Both the position numbers and the translations under genes were made by a program. From Aliarcobacter sp. (GTDB taxonomy: Bacteria > Campylobacterota > Campylobacteria > Campylobacterales > Arcobacteraceae): a DNA stretch of 64,000 nucleotides. This document shows positions 19,051 through 28,695 of this stretch, piece by piece. The notes below the pieces were generated by a model. The model did no database searches. It was not told the origin of the DNA and saw only the letters and a program-made list of their open reading frames with translations. How positions within the stretch are numbered: the stretch's first letter is position 1; the number at the start of each line of letters is the position of its first letter. Where the stretch lies: contig JAQTXA010000004.1 in the NCBI GenBank assembly GCA_028689025.1, positions 62,001 to 126,000 on the forward strand, read 5' to 3'.

Positions 19051-20297
19051 ATAGACAATCAATATTTTTTACAATAAGCGTAAGCTTTATAATATCAATA
19101 CTTTTAGTAATAGTTAGTTTTTTAATATTAATTACCCATGATTATAGAATGCAAGAGGGACAACTTTTAGATAAGTATGTGCCAGTTATGAAAATGGTTA
19201 ATAGACAAGAGAATTCCTCTTATGATGAAGAGTTTTTAAAAAGTTTAGCAGAGATTAATTATAAACTTTTCACACAAATGGCTGATATTAATGCAATAAC
19301 ATATAATCCACAAACAAAAATCTTAGTTGAAAAAATCCATCCAAAACATGATGATATTTTTAGAATTTTAACTTTAAATGATAAAAATTATATTTACATG
19401 AAAAAAAGAGGGGAAACAATTTTAATTGAAGATAATAATACTACAAATAGTAATAGTCATATTTATATTACTTTAGTTTTTGCAATTTTATTAATTACAA
19501 TTATTTTAGTGTATTTAATTACTTTACGAAAGTTGATGCCTTTAAAAATATTAAAAGATAAAGTTAAAACTTTAGGTGATGAGAATTTTGATTTTGAATG
19601 TTGTAATTTAACTGGTAAAGATGAAGTTTCACTTTTAGCGCAAGAGTTTAAAAAATCAGCAGAAAAATTAAAAAGTTTAAAAGAAGCTAGAAATATTTTT
19701 ATTAGAAATATTATGCATGAGCTAAAAACTCCAATTACAAAAGGAAAATTTTTAACTCAATTAGAACAAAATGAAGAGAATAATGAAAAATTAAAATCAG
19801 TATTTAATAGACTTGAATCACTTATAAATGAATTTGCTTCAATTGAAGAGCTAATCTCTTCAAATAAAAATATAGAAAAGAAGTTTTATTATTTAGATGA
19901 TGTAATTGATAATGCAAAAGATATTTTAATGATTGAAGATGAACATGTTATTTCTAAATATGAGAATAAAAAATTAGAGATAAACTTCAAACTTTTTTCA
20001 ATTGCAGTAAAAAACTTAATTGATAATGCAGTTAAATATTCACCAAATAAAGAAGTTATAATAAGAACCCAAGAACAAAATATAATATTTGAAAATAGTG
20101 GAAATGAATTAAAATATCCCCTTGAAAACTATTTTGAACCATTTTTCTCAAATGAAGATAAACAAAAAGACTCTTTTGGTTTGGGTTTATATATTATTTT
20201 TAATATTTTAAAAGCAAATAACTATACTTTAGAATATGAATATCTTGATGGAATAAATAGATTTATATGCAAAAAGGATGAATCATCTACGATATAG
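19047..20297 (+). CDS. Sensor histidine kinase (ArsS/CpxA-like)
   Basis: A 416-residue kinase with an N-terminal helix (about 7-29), a short periplasmic domain (about 30-135), a second helix (about 140-162), HAMP, the H-box NIMHELKTPITKGK near 223, N-box VKNLIDNAVKYSP and a G-box FGLGLYI. This layout resembles Helicobacter ArsS, the acid-sensing kinase of Campylobacterota; the signal here is unknown. The ATG overlaps the regulator stop by 4 bp. The coding end overlaps the apparent 5' end of the flavoprotein gene. Confidence 0.9.
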   Translation: MNRQSIFFTISVSFIISILLVIVSFLILITHDYRMQEGQLLDKYVPVMKMVNRQENSSYDEEFLKSLAEINYKLFTQMADINAITYNPQTKILVEKIHPKHDDIFRILTLNDKNYIYMKKRGETILIEDNNTTNSNSHIYITLVFAILLITIILVYLITLRKLMPLKILKDKVKTLGDENFDFECCNLTGKDEVSLLAQEFKKSAEKLKSLKEARNIFIRNIMHELKTPITKGKFLTQLEQNEENNEKLKSVFNRLESLINEFASIEELISSNKNIEKKFYYLDDVIDNAKDILMIEDEHVISKYENKKLEINFKLFSIAVKNLIDNAVKYSPNKEVIIRTQEQNIIFENSGNELKYPLENYFEPFFSNEDKQKDSFGLGLYIIFNILKANNYTLEYEYLDGINRFICKKDESSTI

Positions 20298-21433
20298 CAA
20301 TTATTGGAGCTGGAGCCAGCGCTTTGATGTTAGCTTCAAATTTGGATAAAAAGAAATACAATAATATTTGCCTAATTGATGCAAGTGCAAAAATTGGCTC
20401 AAAAATAAAAGTTTCAGGTGGAGCAAAATGTAATATTACAAATGAGCTTGTAACTTCTAATAATTATTTAGGAGATAGGGAATTTGTTGGCCAATTATTA
20501 GAGAAGTTTTCCAAAAATGATTTATTAGCTTTTTTAAATAAAAATGGTGTAATGCCTAAAATAAATCCAAAAATTGTAAAAGGAACATATTTTTGTAACA
20601 CTTCTCAAGATGTTATAGATATGTTCACAAAACTAACAACTCATGTAAAAAAACATTTAAATACAACCGTTCTAGACATAGATTTTAATAAACATTTTAA
20701 AATAAAAACTGATTCTAAATTGATTGAAGCAAAAAAAGTTGTAGTTGCAAGTGGTGGTTTATCTTATCCAGTTTTAGGAGCATCTTCGATAGCTTTTGAT
20801 ATAGCAAAAAAGTTTGAACACTCAATTATAAAACTTGAACCTGCACTTGTTGGATTTACTGTTCAAAAAGAGCAGTTCTGGTTTAAAAATCTTTCAGGAA
20901 TTTCAATGCCTGTTTTTACTTTTGTAGATGAAAAGAGTTTTGAAGGTTCACTTTTATTTGCCCATAAAGGCTGTTCTGGACCTGTTATTTTAACTAGTTC
21001 ACTCTATTGGAAAAAAGGAAAAATGGCAATCGATTTTTTACCAAAACAAAAAATTGAAACTTTCTTTCAAGGAAATAAAATCATATCATCAGCATTACCT
21101 CTTCCAAAAAGATTTATTCAAGAGTTTTTATTAAGTGTGGAACTAGAAGATAAAAATGTATCAAAATTAACAAGTGAAGAAAAAGATAAATTAAAATTAT
21201 TAAAACATTATGAATTTTCACCAGCTGGAAATTTTGGATATACAAAAGCTGAAGTTACAAAGGGTGGAATAAATACTCAGGAAATAAACCACAATAGTTT
21301 TGAAAGTCTAAAACAAAAAGATTTGTATTTTATTGGAGAGTGTTTGGATATTACAGGAGAGCTTGGAGGTTTTAATTTTCAAATAGCTTTTAGTGAGGGT
21401 ATGATTTGTGCAAAGGCATTGAATAGTATATAA
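20285..21433 (+). CDS. HI0933/YhiN-family FAD-dependent oxidoreductase (unusual start)
   Basis: Flavoprotein of the HI0933/YhiN family, cytoplasmic, substrate unknown. In-frame sequence YDIAIIGAGASALMLASN contains the Rossmann GxGxxS motif. KVSGGAKCNITN, VVASGGLSYP, LFAHKGCSGPVI and the C-terminal ECLDITGELGGFNFQ are typical of the family. The ORF track starts at a TTG (20324) that would remove the FAD-binding motif. Upstream in frame there is no ATG, GTG or TTG before a TGA at 20279; the plausible position is ATC at 20285, six bases after AGGA. Either a rare AUC start is used, or the gene has lost its start. It overlaps the kinase stop. Confidence 0.8.
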   Translation: MYDIAIIGAGASALMLASNLDKKKYNNICLIDASAKIGSKIKVSGGAKCNITNELVTSNNYLGDREFVGQLLEKFSKNDLLAFLNKNGVMPKINPKIVKGTYFCNTSQDVIDMFTKLTTHVKKHLNTTVLDIDFNKHFKIKTDSKLIEAKKVVVASGGLSYPVLGASSIAFDIAKKFEHSIIKLEPALVGFTVQKEQFWFKNLSGISMPVFTFVDEKSFEGSLLFAHKGCSGPVILTSSLYWKKGKMAIDFLPKQKIETFFQGNKIISSALPLPKRFIQEFLLSVELEDKNVSKLTSEEKDKLKLLKHYEFSPAGNFGYTKAEVTKGGINTQEINHNSFESLKQKDLYFIGECLDITGELGGFNFQIAFSEGMICAKALNSI

Positions 21434-21512
21434 AAAGTTATTTTTTATATATGTTTTATTGAATTTTAGGTATTATCACGACTAATTCCCTATATATTAA
21501 AAAAGGTTATAT

Positions 21513-22919
21513 ATGTTTTTTGGAAACAACAAGAATTTAGAAGATAAAGTTTTACTTTTAGATAAAGAGATAGCTGATTTGAGAAATCAACTACTTTTAA
21601 AAGATAAAGAGAAAGAAGAGATTCAAGAGAGTTTTTCTAAACAGTTGGAAAATTTAGCTACTCAAAATGAAAAAAAGATTGAAGTGTTTAGACAAATTGC
21701 AGCCCATTCTCAAGAAGAAGGCTTAGTCGTTTTTGATAATAACAATAAACTTATTTTTTCAAATACCCTTGCTAGTTCAAATATAAAAGATTTCTCAGTT
21801 GTTTTAAATGCTGTTTTAGAAAATAGTGATCGTTTAATCCTTGAAGATTGTGAAGCTAATATTGTTGTAAAAAACTATGAAAACTATAAAATTGTTTCAT
21901 TACGAAGAACTTCAATCCATGATAATAAAGATGGTGGATTATTAGATAGACACAATAAAAATATGACTAAATCTTTAGATAATACACAAAAAACATACCT
22001 TTCTTTACTTGATGAACTTCAAGAGATGTCAAAAGAATCAAAAGAGACAGCAACTGGTTCAACAGAAGGTCTAAATTTAATTAATGAAATTGTATCTGAT
22101 ACAAATAATTTACACAAAGAGATTGAAGTAGAAAATGAAGTTGTAAATTCATTAGTTTCTAAAAGTAAAGATATAGCTCAAGTAATTAGTATAATCCAAG
22201 AAATCGCTTTCCAAACTAATATTCTTTCACTAAATGCAGCTGTTGAAGCTGCAACTGCTGGAGAAGCTGGAAAAGGATTTGCAGTAGTTGCAGCTGAGGT
22301 GCGAAATCTAGCAAATAGAAGTGCAGATGCAGCAAAACAGATAAAAGATGTTGTAACTTCAATTCAAAGCGAAACTGGAAAAATTAAAAATAGTTCAGAA
22401 ATAGTAGTATCTGTAGTAAATGAGACAAAAAATAGAATTGACATTTTAAGTAAATTAATGAATACATTCCAAAAAAATTCAAATAGATCAGTTTATGAAG
22501 TTGAAAGTATTTCAAATAAAATATTTATAAATCTAGCAAAACTTGACCACGTTATTTACAAAAATAATCTATATCAATTAATTTTTGGTGGAGAACATAA
22601 CTTTAATGCAGTTGATCACCATAACTGTAGACTTGGAAAATGGTATGACACAGGACTTGGAAAAGAACAATTTAGTTATGTTCCCTCATATAAAGGTCTA
22701 GAAAAACATCACCATATAGTTCACCATGAAGCAAATTTATTAGCAAAAGAGTGTTCAGGACATAATGTTTCTTGTTCAAAACAGTTAATTGAAGACAAAA
22801 TTGATTTAGTTGAAAATGGTAGTGAGCAAGTATTTATTTACTTAGATAGAATCTTAGAAGAAAAAAATGAAGTTCTTATGAAAGAGGCTACAAAAAAATT
22901 ATTTGATCAAGGAAAATAA
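21513..22919 (+). CDS. Soluble methyl-accepting chemotaxis protein with CZB domain
   Basis: A 468-residue cytoplasmic chemoreceptor with no membrane helix. An N-terminal coiled coil leads into a short PAS-like region ([18 protein letters not shown]). The MCP signalling tip is intact: [20 protein letters not shown] (quoted to 20) then [15 protein letters not shown]. The C-terminus is a zinc-binding CZB domain with [27 protein letters not shown], supplying His and Cys ligands. CZB receptors sense zinc or oxidants such as hypochlorous acid, or regulate c-di-GMP signalling. It heads a cluster with a receiver and two kinases. RBS AAAAGG. Confidence 0.92.
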   Translation: MFFGNNKNLEDKVLLLDKEIADLRNQLLLKDKEKEEIQESFSKQLENLATQNEKKIEVFRQIAAHSQEEGLVVFDNNNKLIFSNTLASSNIKDFSVVLNAVLENSDRLILEDCEANIVVKNYENYKIVSLRRTSIHDNKDGGLLDRHNKNMTKSLDNTQKTYLSLLDELQEMSKESKETATGSTEGLNLINEIVSDTNNLHKEIEVENEVVNSLVSKSKDIAQVISIIQEIAFQTNILSLNAAVEAATAGEAGKGFAVVAAEVRNLANRSADAAKQIKDVVTSIQSETGKIKNSSEIVVSVVNETKNRIDILSKLMNTFQKNSNRSVYEVESISNKIFINLAKLDHVIYKNNLYQLIFGGEHNFNAVDHHNCRLGKWYDTGLGKEQFSYVPSYKGLEKHHHIVHHEANLLAKECSGHNVSCSKQLIEDKIDLVENGSEQVFIYLDRILEEKNEVLMKEATKKLFDQGK

Positions 22920-22920
22920 A

Positions 22921-23298
22921 ATGAATAATGAAAAATACTCTATAGTTATAATTGATGATGAAACAGAAATTTTAAATGTTCTAAGTAGATATTTAACAAG
23001 AAATGCAAATTTTTCAGTTACAACTTATTCAAATCCAGTTAGTGCCTTGGGTGCCATTGGAAATTCAAAAGTTGATTTAATTCTTTTAGATATTATGATG
23101 CCTCAAATGAATGGATTGGAAGTTTTAGAAAAATTAAAAGCAAAAGACCCTGAACAAAAAGTGATTATGATGACTGCATATTCAACTTTGGATAAAGTTT
23201 TAAAATCACACAAAGAGGGTGCAACAAATTATGTTATGAAACCTTTTGATTCTTTACAAGCATTAGAGAAAAAGATATTAGAAGTTTTAAAGTCATAA
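22921..23298 (+). CDS. Single-domain response regulator
   Basis: A receiver-only protein of about 125 residues: IIDDETE acidic pair, phospho-acceptor in LILLDIMMPQMNG, T in MMTAYS, and K in VMKPFD. The ATG at 22921 follows AAGGA and matches the usual receiver N-terminus; the track's earlier TTG overlaps the MCP gene and is less likely. With no output domain it must act by protein contact, likely as phosphate acceptor for the adjacent kinases. It lies 1 bp after the MCP stop and 4 bp before the next kinase. Confidence 0.9.
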   Translation: MNNEKYSIVIIDDETEILNVLSRYLTRNANFSVTTYSNPVSALGAIGNSKVDLILLDIMMPQMNGLEVLEKLKAKDPEQKVIMMTAYSTLDKVLKSHKEGATNYVMKPFDSLQALEKKILEVLKS

Positions 23299-23302
23299 AC
23301 TA

Positions 23303-25324
23303 ATGAATAATAAAAGCCTAAGCGCTAGGTACTTTTTTTATTTTTTAATTTCACTTTTTGTAGTAATATTTATTATAAATATGTTTAAAAAAGATGAAAT
23401 AGAATACTCTTTAAATAATTACACTAAATTTGTAAATAAAGAGTATTCCAAATACTACAACGAATATAAAACTGACTCAGAATTAATCTATTTTAACGAG
23501 TTCATTAAAAATAAAGAACTTATTAAAATATTTAAAAACATTAATCAAAATAATATTGAAAATAGTAAAAAAGAGATTTATCAACATATAAAAGATAGTT
23601 ATTTTTTTTATAAAACTATGGATGTAAATGATATAACTTTTTATTCACCTTCAAATGAACCAATATTGAGTATGGAAGATAAATCTTCTGATGACAATAG
23701 TTCAAAGATTGTAAATGAAGTTATTTTAAGTAAAAAAGAGTTAAATAGTTTTAAAATAATTGATGATAATTATTACTTGGTATTTGCAAAACCAATATTT
23801 GATGAAAATTTAAATTTTTTAGGTGTATTAAATATTGAGTTTGATTTTAATTCTTTAATTAAAAAATTAGAATATAACAGTGAATTTTCATTTACAAAAA
23901 TAGTTTCTAATCAAATTAAACTCTCTAAAAACTTTTATTTTAATTTATCAAATTCTCAAAAGAGTTTAATGTTTAATAATATAGAAAAGTCAAAAGAGTT
24001 TTCATTAATCACAAAAAATCATGCTATTGATTTCCCACTTATTTTTATACCAATTTTAAAATCAACTGAAAATGATAATTTATATTTACTCGCTTACAAC
24101 ATGAATGAGGATTCTAATATTACTAAAATAGATAGATATTTTGATTTACTTTTTATAATAATTACCCTTTCAATTTTTATGATATTTTATTTTATTTACA
24201 AATTAAAATATTATAAGATGCAAAAACAGATTATAAATAAAAAGTATAAGGAGTTATATAAACAAATTGATGATTATGTAATCAAAGTTGAAACAGATTT
24301 AAATGGAATCATAACTTATGCCACAAAACCATTTTGTAAGATTTCAGGATATTCCCATAAAGAGTTAATTGGACGAAATATTAATCTTCTAAAACATCCA
24401 AATATTTCAAGTATTTTTTTTGAAAAACTTTGGAGTGAATTGAAAAAAAATAATGTTTGGGAAGGTGAAATAAAAAATCAAGATAGATATGGGAACTCTT
24501 ATTGGATAAAAGGAATTATTTTTCCAAAATATGATTTTGAAAATAAAATCATAGGTTATAGCTCAATTCGATCAAATATCACTGATACAAAACAGTTAGG
24601 GAAAATAAATAAACTTCTAAAAGAGGATTTATCAAATAAATTAAATGAGATAAAAATGAAAGACCAAACATTAATTGATAATACAAAAGTTCAATTAATG
24701 TCAAAAATCTTAGACTCCCTTGGTCATCAATGGAAACAGCCTATTTTAGACATATCATCACTAATTTATAATTTAAAAGTAATCATAAAAAATGAAGAAA
24801 ATAACAAGACAACTACTAATAAACTAGAAATAATTAAACAAACAGAGTTTGAATTAAAAAATTTATCGGAAGTTTTAAATGAAATAAAATATCTTTTTCA
24901 ACAAAATCAAGGAGAAAAATCAAACTTAATAGATGTTATAAAAGAGTCTATTTCATCTACAAAAGAGGAACTAGAACTAAATAAAATAAAAGTTATTTAT
25001 GATTTTAAAAGTCAGATTAATACAAATATTCCTTTTAATGAACTAAAAAATATTATATTTAATATGCTCAAACACACCATTGAACAAACAAAATTAAATA
25101 ATCAAGATGAAGTTCGAGTGCAAATTAGTGTTATGAAAGAAGATGATTTATTGATTAAAATTGAAGATAATATAAAAGGTGGAGATAAAAAGATAGATGA
25201 ATCTATCAATAGTTATCTATATTTAGTAAAACTTTTTGTTGAAAAAAATAAGGGTTTATTTTGGTTTGAAAATAGAACTTATAACACAACATATTTTATA
25301 AAACTAAAAGATGAGAGTAACTAA
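23303..25324 (+). CDS. PAS sensor kinase with degenerate ATPase domain
   Basis: A 673-residue membrane protein: helix near 9-28, an extracytoplasmic Cache-like domain to about 285, a second helix (LLFIIITLSIFMIFYFIY), PAS near 325-430 with the WEGEIKNQDRYGNSYW motif, and an H-box LGHQWKQPI near 473 of the type common in Campylobacterota. The catalytic domain looks damaged. The N-box has FNMLKHTIEQT where NAxEA is expected, DxGxG is replaced by DNIKGG, and no GLGL box is present. It may be phosphorylated by the neighbouring kinase rather than by itself. Confidence 0.8.
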   Translation: MNNKSLSARYFFYFLISLFVVIFIINMFKKDEIEYSLNNYTKFVNKEYSKYYNEYKTDSELIYFNEFIKNKELIKIFKNINQNNIENSKKEIYQHIKDSYFFYKTMDVNDITFYSPSNEPILSMEDKSSDDNSSKIVNEVILSKKELNSFKIIDDNYYLVFAKPIFDENLNFLGVLNIEFDFNSLIKKLEYNSEFSFTKIVSNQIKLSKNFYFNLSNSQKSLMFNNIEKSKEFSLITKNHAIDFPLIFIPILKSTENDNLYLLAYNMNEDSNITKIDRYFDLLFIIITLSIFMIFYFIYKLKYYKMQKQIINKKYKELYKQIDDYVIKVETDLNGIITYATKPFCKISGYSHKELIGRNINLLKHPNISSIFFEKLWSELKKNNVWEGEIKNQDRYGNSYWIKGIIFPKYDFENKIIGYSSIRSNITDTKQLGKINKLLKEDLSNKLNEIKMKDQTLIDNTKVQLMSKILDSLGHQWKQPILDISSLIYNLKVIIKNEENNKTTTNKLEIIKQTEFELKNLSEVLNEIKYLFQQNQGEKSNLIDVIKESISSTKEELELNKIKVIYDFKSQINTNIPFNELKNIIFNMLKHTIEQTKLNNQDEVRVQISVMKEDDLLIKIEDNIKGGDKKIDESINSYLYLVKLFVEKNKGLFWFENRTYNTTYFIKLKDESN

Positions 25325-25325
25325 G

Positions 25326-27821
25326 ATGAGAATTCCATTTTATATTAAACTTTTTTTTACATTTATAATTTTTGCAATTTTTTTACTTGGTTTTGCTTCT
25401 TTTGCATTTAATAATTTTTATAAAATCAATAATGACAATAAAGAGAAAGAAGATATTGTAAATATTTTAAAACATCAAGAAAATAGTTTTAAAGCCTATA
25501 TAAAATCATTTGATGAGAAAATTTTTTTATTAAGTCAGAAAAACTTTTTGGAGATGGAAGATAAAGAGGAAGCAGTAGATTTATTAAAAAAAATTCTTTT
25601 TAATAATGAGAATATTTTAGAGTTTAAAGTAGTATCTTTTGATGCTCAGGAGATTCTAAAAGTAATAAATAAAGATGGAAATATAAAAATAGTTGAAGAT
25701 GATAAACTTCAAAATGTATATTCAAACTCTTATTATAAAAATGTTAGAACTTTAAAAGAACAAGAAATTTGGCATGATAATTCAAATATCGAAAAACCAT
25801 CAATTGTAAATTTTATACTAAGAGATAAAAATAATTTCTTAGTTTTAAAAGTAGATTTAAGTAATTTTTTTACAGATATTTATACGAATTTTAATAAAAA
25901 AACTTTAGTAATATCGAATAATGATATTGTAATAAATAGTGAATATAAAAGTTCTCTTATAGAAAATAAAAGATTTGAACTATATAAAAAAGAACTTTTA
26001 AATATAAAAAATAGTTATTCATATTCCACGAATGATTTTATGTCCGTAAAAACTTATTTAAACGAAAATAAGTATTTTATTTTTATTGTAAATATTGAAC
26101 ATGAAACAAATAATGGTTATTTCAAAGAATATTATAAATCAATAATTATTATAGGTTTGGTTTTATCAATTGTATTAGCTTTACTATTTTCAGAACCAAT
26201 CGCAAAACTAAATAAAAAAATGGAAGATGAAAATAAAAATCTAGATTTGAGCATTAAAAAAAGTTTTATAGAACTAACTGAAAATCAAGAGATTATTGAT
26301 AAACACATTATGTTCATTAGGATGAATAAAGATAATGTGATATTAGAAATAAGTACTGCTTTTTGCTATTTTTTAGGTTTTTCAAAGGGTGAATTAATTG
26401 GACATAATTATAAAATGTTAATTCATAAAGATACAAAACAAAGAGAATATATTAAATTATGGAAATTTGTAAAAGAGGGCAAACCTTATGTTGGTGAAAT
26501 AAAAGGAGTTAAAAAAGATGGAGAATCTTTTTGGGTTGATTTATTTATTGAGCCAAATTTCGATAGTTTTAAAAAAATAATTGGTTATACAATAATAACC
26601 TATGACACAACAAATAAGAAAAAAATTGAAGATTTATATTTGGATATAAATAATAAAGTAGAACAATATAATGCAATTTTTGAAAATGTTAATAGTGGAA
26701 TTGCACTAATTGATTTAGAGGGAAATTTTAAAAAACTAAATAGAACTTTTACAAAGTTCTTAGAGTACAAAAATGAAGAGTTATTGGATATGAAATGTAC
26801 TGATATTGTTCCTGAAACTTCAAAAGAACTTCTTTTAAAAATATTAAAAGAAGCACGTGATATTGGAGTTATTTCAAAGATTGAAAAGATTTTTATGAAA
26901 AAATATGGAAATCTTATTCATCTAGAATTATCATTAAGTCTTTTATCTGATAAAAAACATTTTGTTTTTGTGGTTAACTCTTTAGAAGATAAAAGAAAAT
27001 TACAAGAGCTAAATCAAAACCTAGAATTACGAATAAATCAAGAGGTTGAAAAAAGTGTTCAAAAAGATAAACTTCATCAACAAGAGCAGATTAAAAATGC
27101 AAAATTGACTTCTATTGGCTCACTTGCTGCCGGAATTGCCCATGAAATAAATACTCCACTAACTTATATAAAAGGTAATTTAGAGTTAATGGAGTACGAT
27201 ATTTTTGATTTACCCCAAAGTGAAATTCAAGAAAGAATGAAATTTGATAGTGAAAAAATAAAAGAGGGAATAAATAGAATTGCAAATATTGTAGAATCCA
27301 TGAGAGAAATGTCTCAAAGTAGTAAAGAAATCAAAGAGAAAATAAACATATATGCAACTTTGATAACCTCTTTAACAATGGCATATAATCGTTCTAAACA
27401 GGTTTGTAAAATATATTTAAATGATAAATTATTTGATATTGATTCCATAAATAAAAATGAGTATATCTTTTACTCAAAAATTCAAAAACAAAGAATTGAA
27501 CAAGTTTGGATTATTGTAATAAATAATGCTTTAGATGAACTTGTAAAAGTAGAAGATTATGAAAATAGATTTTTAAATATAAATGTTTTTGAAGAGAATA
27601 ATGAAGTAATTATAAGATTTAAAGATAGTGCAGGTGGAATAAAAGATGAGATTATAAATGATATTTTCGAGCCATTTATTTCATCAAAAGAACATAGTGG
27701 AATGGGTGTTGGATTAAATATTGCCAAAAAAATTGTAGATGAACAAGATGGAGTTATTAAAGCTTTTAATGAAGATAGTGGTGCTGTATTTAAAATTAGA
27801 TTGAAAAAGTGTGAAGAATAA
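25326..27821 (+). CDS. Multi-PAS sensor histidine kinase
   Basis: An approximately 831-residue kinase. Helices lie near 7-26 and 270-292 around an extracytoplasmic sensory region, followed by two PAS domains (about 320-430 with VGEIKGVKKDGESFWV, and about 450-555). The H-box LAAGIAHEINTPLTYIKGN is near 605. Unlike its upstream neighbour the ATPase is complete: N-box VINNALDEL, DSAGGI, FEPFISSKEHSGMGVGLNI. I prefer the ATG just after the upstream stop; the track start 15 bp earlier overlaps it. Likely phosphorylates the single-domain regulator of the cluster. Confidence 0.9.
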   Translation: MRIPFYIKLFFTFIIFAIFLLGFASFAFNNFYKINNDNKEKEDIVNILKHQENSFKAYIKSFDEKIFLLSQKNFLEMEDKEEAVDLLKKILFNNENILEFKVVSFDAQEILKVINKDGNIKIVEDDKLQNVYSNSYYKNVRTLKEQEIWHDNSNIEKPSIVNFILRDKNNFLVLKVDLSNFFTDIYTNFNKKTLVISNNDIVINSEYKSSLIENKRFELYKKELLNIKNSYSYSTNDFMSVKTYLNENKYFIFIVNIEHETNNGYFKEYYKSIIIIGLVLSIVLALLFSEPIAKLNKKMEDENKNLDLSIKKSFIELTENQEIIDKHIMFIRMNKDNVILEISTAFCYFLGFSKGELIGHNYKMLIHKDTKQREYIKLWKFVKEGKPYVGEIKGVKKDGESFWVDLFIEPNFDSFKKIIGYTIITYDTTNKKKIEDLYLDINNKVEQYNAIFENVNSGIALIDLEGNFKKLNRTFTKFLEYKNEELLDMKCTDIVPETSKELLLKILKEARDIGVISKIEKIFMKKYGNLIHLELSLSLLSDKKHFVFVVNSLEDKRKLQELNQNLELRINQEVEKSVQKDKLHQQEQIKNAKLTSIGSLAAGIAHEINTPLTYIKGNLELMEYDIFDLPQSEIQERMKFDSEKIKEGINRIANIVESMREMSQSSKEIKEKINIYATLITSLTMAYNRSKQVCKIYLNDKLFDIDSINKNEYIFYSKIQKQRIEQVWIIVINNALDELVKVEDYENRFLNINVFEENNEVIIRFKDSAGGIKDEIINDIFEPFISSKEHSGMGVGLNIAKKIVDEQDGVIKAFNEDSGAVFKIRLKKCEE

Positions 27822-27870
27822 TAAAAGGTTATTTAAATACAATTATAAAAAATTTTACTAAAGAAGATAG

Positions 27871-28695
27871 ATGAGAATAGGTTTTATTGGCGATATTGTA
27901 GGTCGTCCAGGAAGAAAAATAATAAAAGATAATTTAATAAAAATTAAAAAAGAGTATGAAATTGATTTTGTAATTGGAAATGGTGAAAATGCAAGTCATG
28001 GTTTTGGTTTGACAATTGAGGGTGCAAAAGAGCTTTTAAAAAGTGGAATAGATTTAATAACTGGTGGAAATCACAGTTTCGATAAAAAGAAAGATATGAT
28101 GGTTTTACTTGAAACTGGGAATGTTTTACGACCTGATAATTATCCAGAAGGATTAGTGGGAAGTGGAGTTAAAATTTGTGAGATTCAAACGCCAAATGGA
28201 ATTGAAAAATTAGCTGTTATAAATCTAATGGGACAATATGGAATGCCAACTGTTGAAAACCCTTTCAATTGGGCTAAAAAATTAGTTTCAAATCTTCATG
28301 AGCAAGAGATTAAAAATATTTTTATAGATTTTCACGCAGAAGTAACTAGCGAAAAAAGAATAATGTTAATGATGTTTAAAAACCAAGTAAGTGCTATTTG
28401 TGGAACACATACTCATGTGGGAACAGATGACTTACAAATTTTTGAAAACACTGCATATTTAACAGATATTGGTTTAACTGGTTGTAGAGATAATGTAATT
28501 GGAATGGAGAGTAAAATTCCAATTCAAAAAGTAACAACTGGAATTGGTGGACATTTTGAAGTTCCAAACTCTTGTAAATCAATTTTACAAATGTTTGTTG
28601 TTGATATTGAAGATGGAAAAGCTCAAAGTGCATTTAAAATAAAAAAATATTGTAATAATTCAAAACTGTTTATTACTGAGGCTTTTGTTGATTAG
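27871..28695 (+). CDS. YmdB-family metallophosphoesterase
   Basis: A 274-residue member of the YmdB family (TIGR00282), cytoplasmic phosphodiesterases that act on 2',3'-cAMP in studied cases. The N-terminus IGFIGDIVGRPGR supplies the first metal ligand. NGENASHG, TGGNHSFD, IDFHAEVTSEK and CGTHTHVGTDD supply the rest of the dinuclear metal site, and all appear intact. Length is usual. It overlaps the magIII-like gene, beginning a run of compact plus-strand genes. Confidence 0.9.
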   Translation: MRIGFIGDIVGRPGRKIIKDNLIKIKKEYEIDFVIGNGENASHGFGLTIEGAKELLKSGIDLITGGNHSFDKKKDMMVLLETGNVLRPDNYPEGLVGSGVKICEIQTPNGIEKLAVINLMGQYGMPTVENPFNWAKKLVSNLHEQEIKNIFIDFHAEVTSEKRIMLMMFKNQVSAICGTHTHVGTDDLQIFENTAYLTDIGLTGCRDNVIGMESKIPIQKVTTGIGGHFEVPNSCKSILQMFVVDIEDGKAQSAFKIKKYCNNSKLFITEAFVD

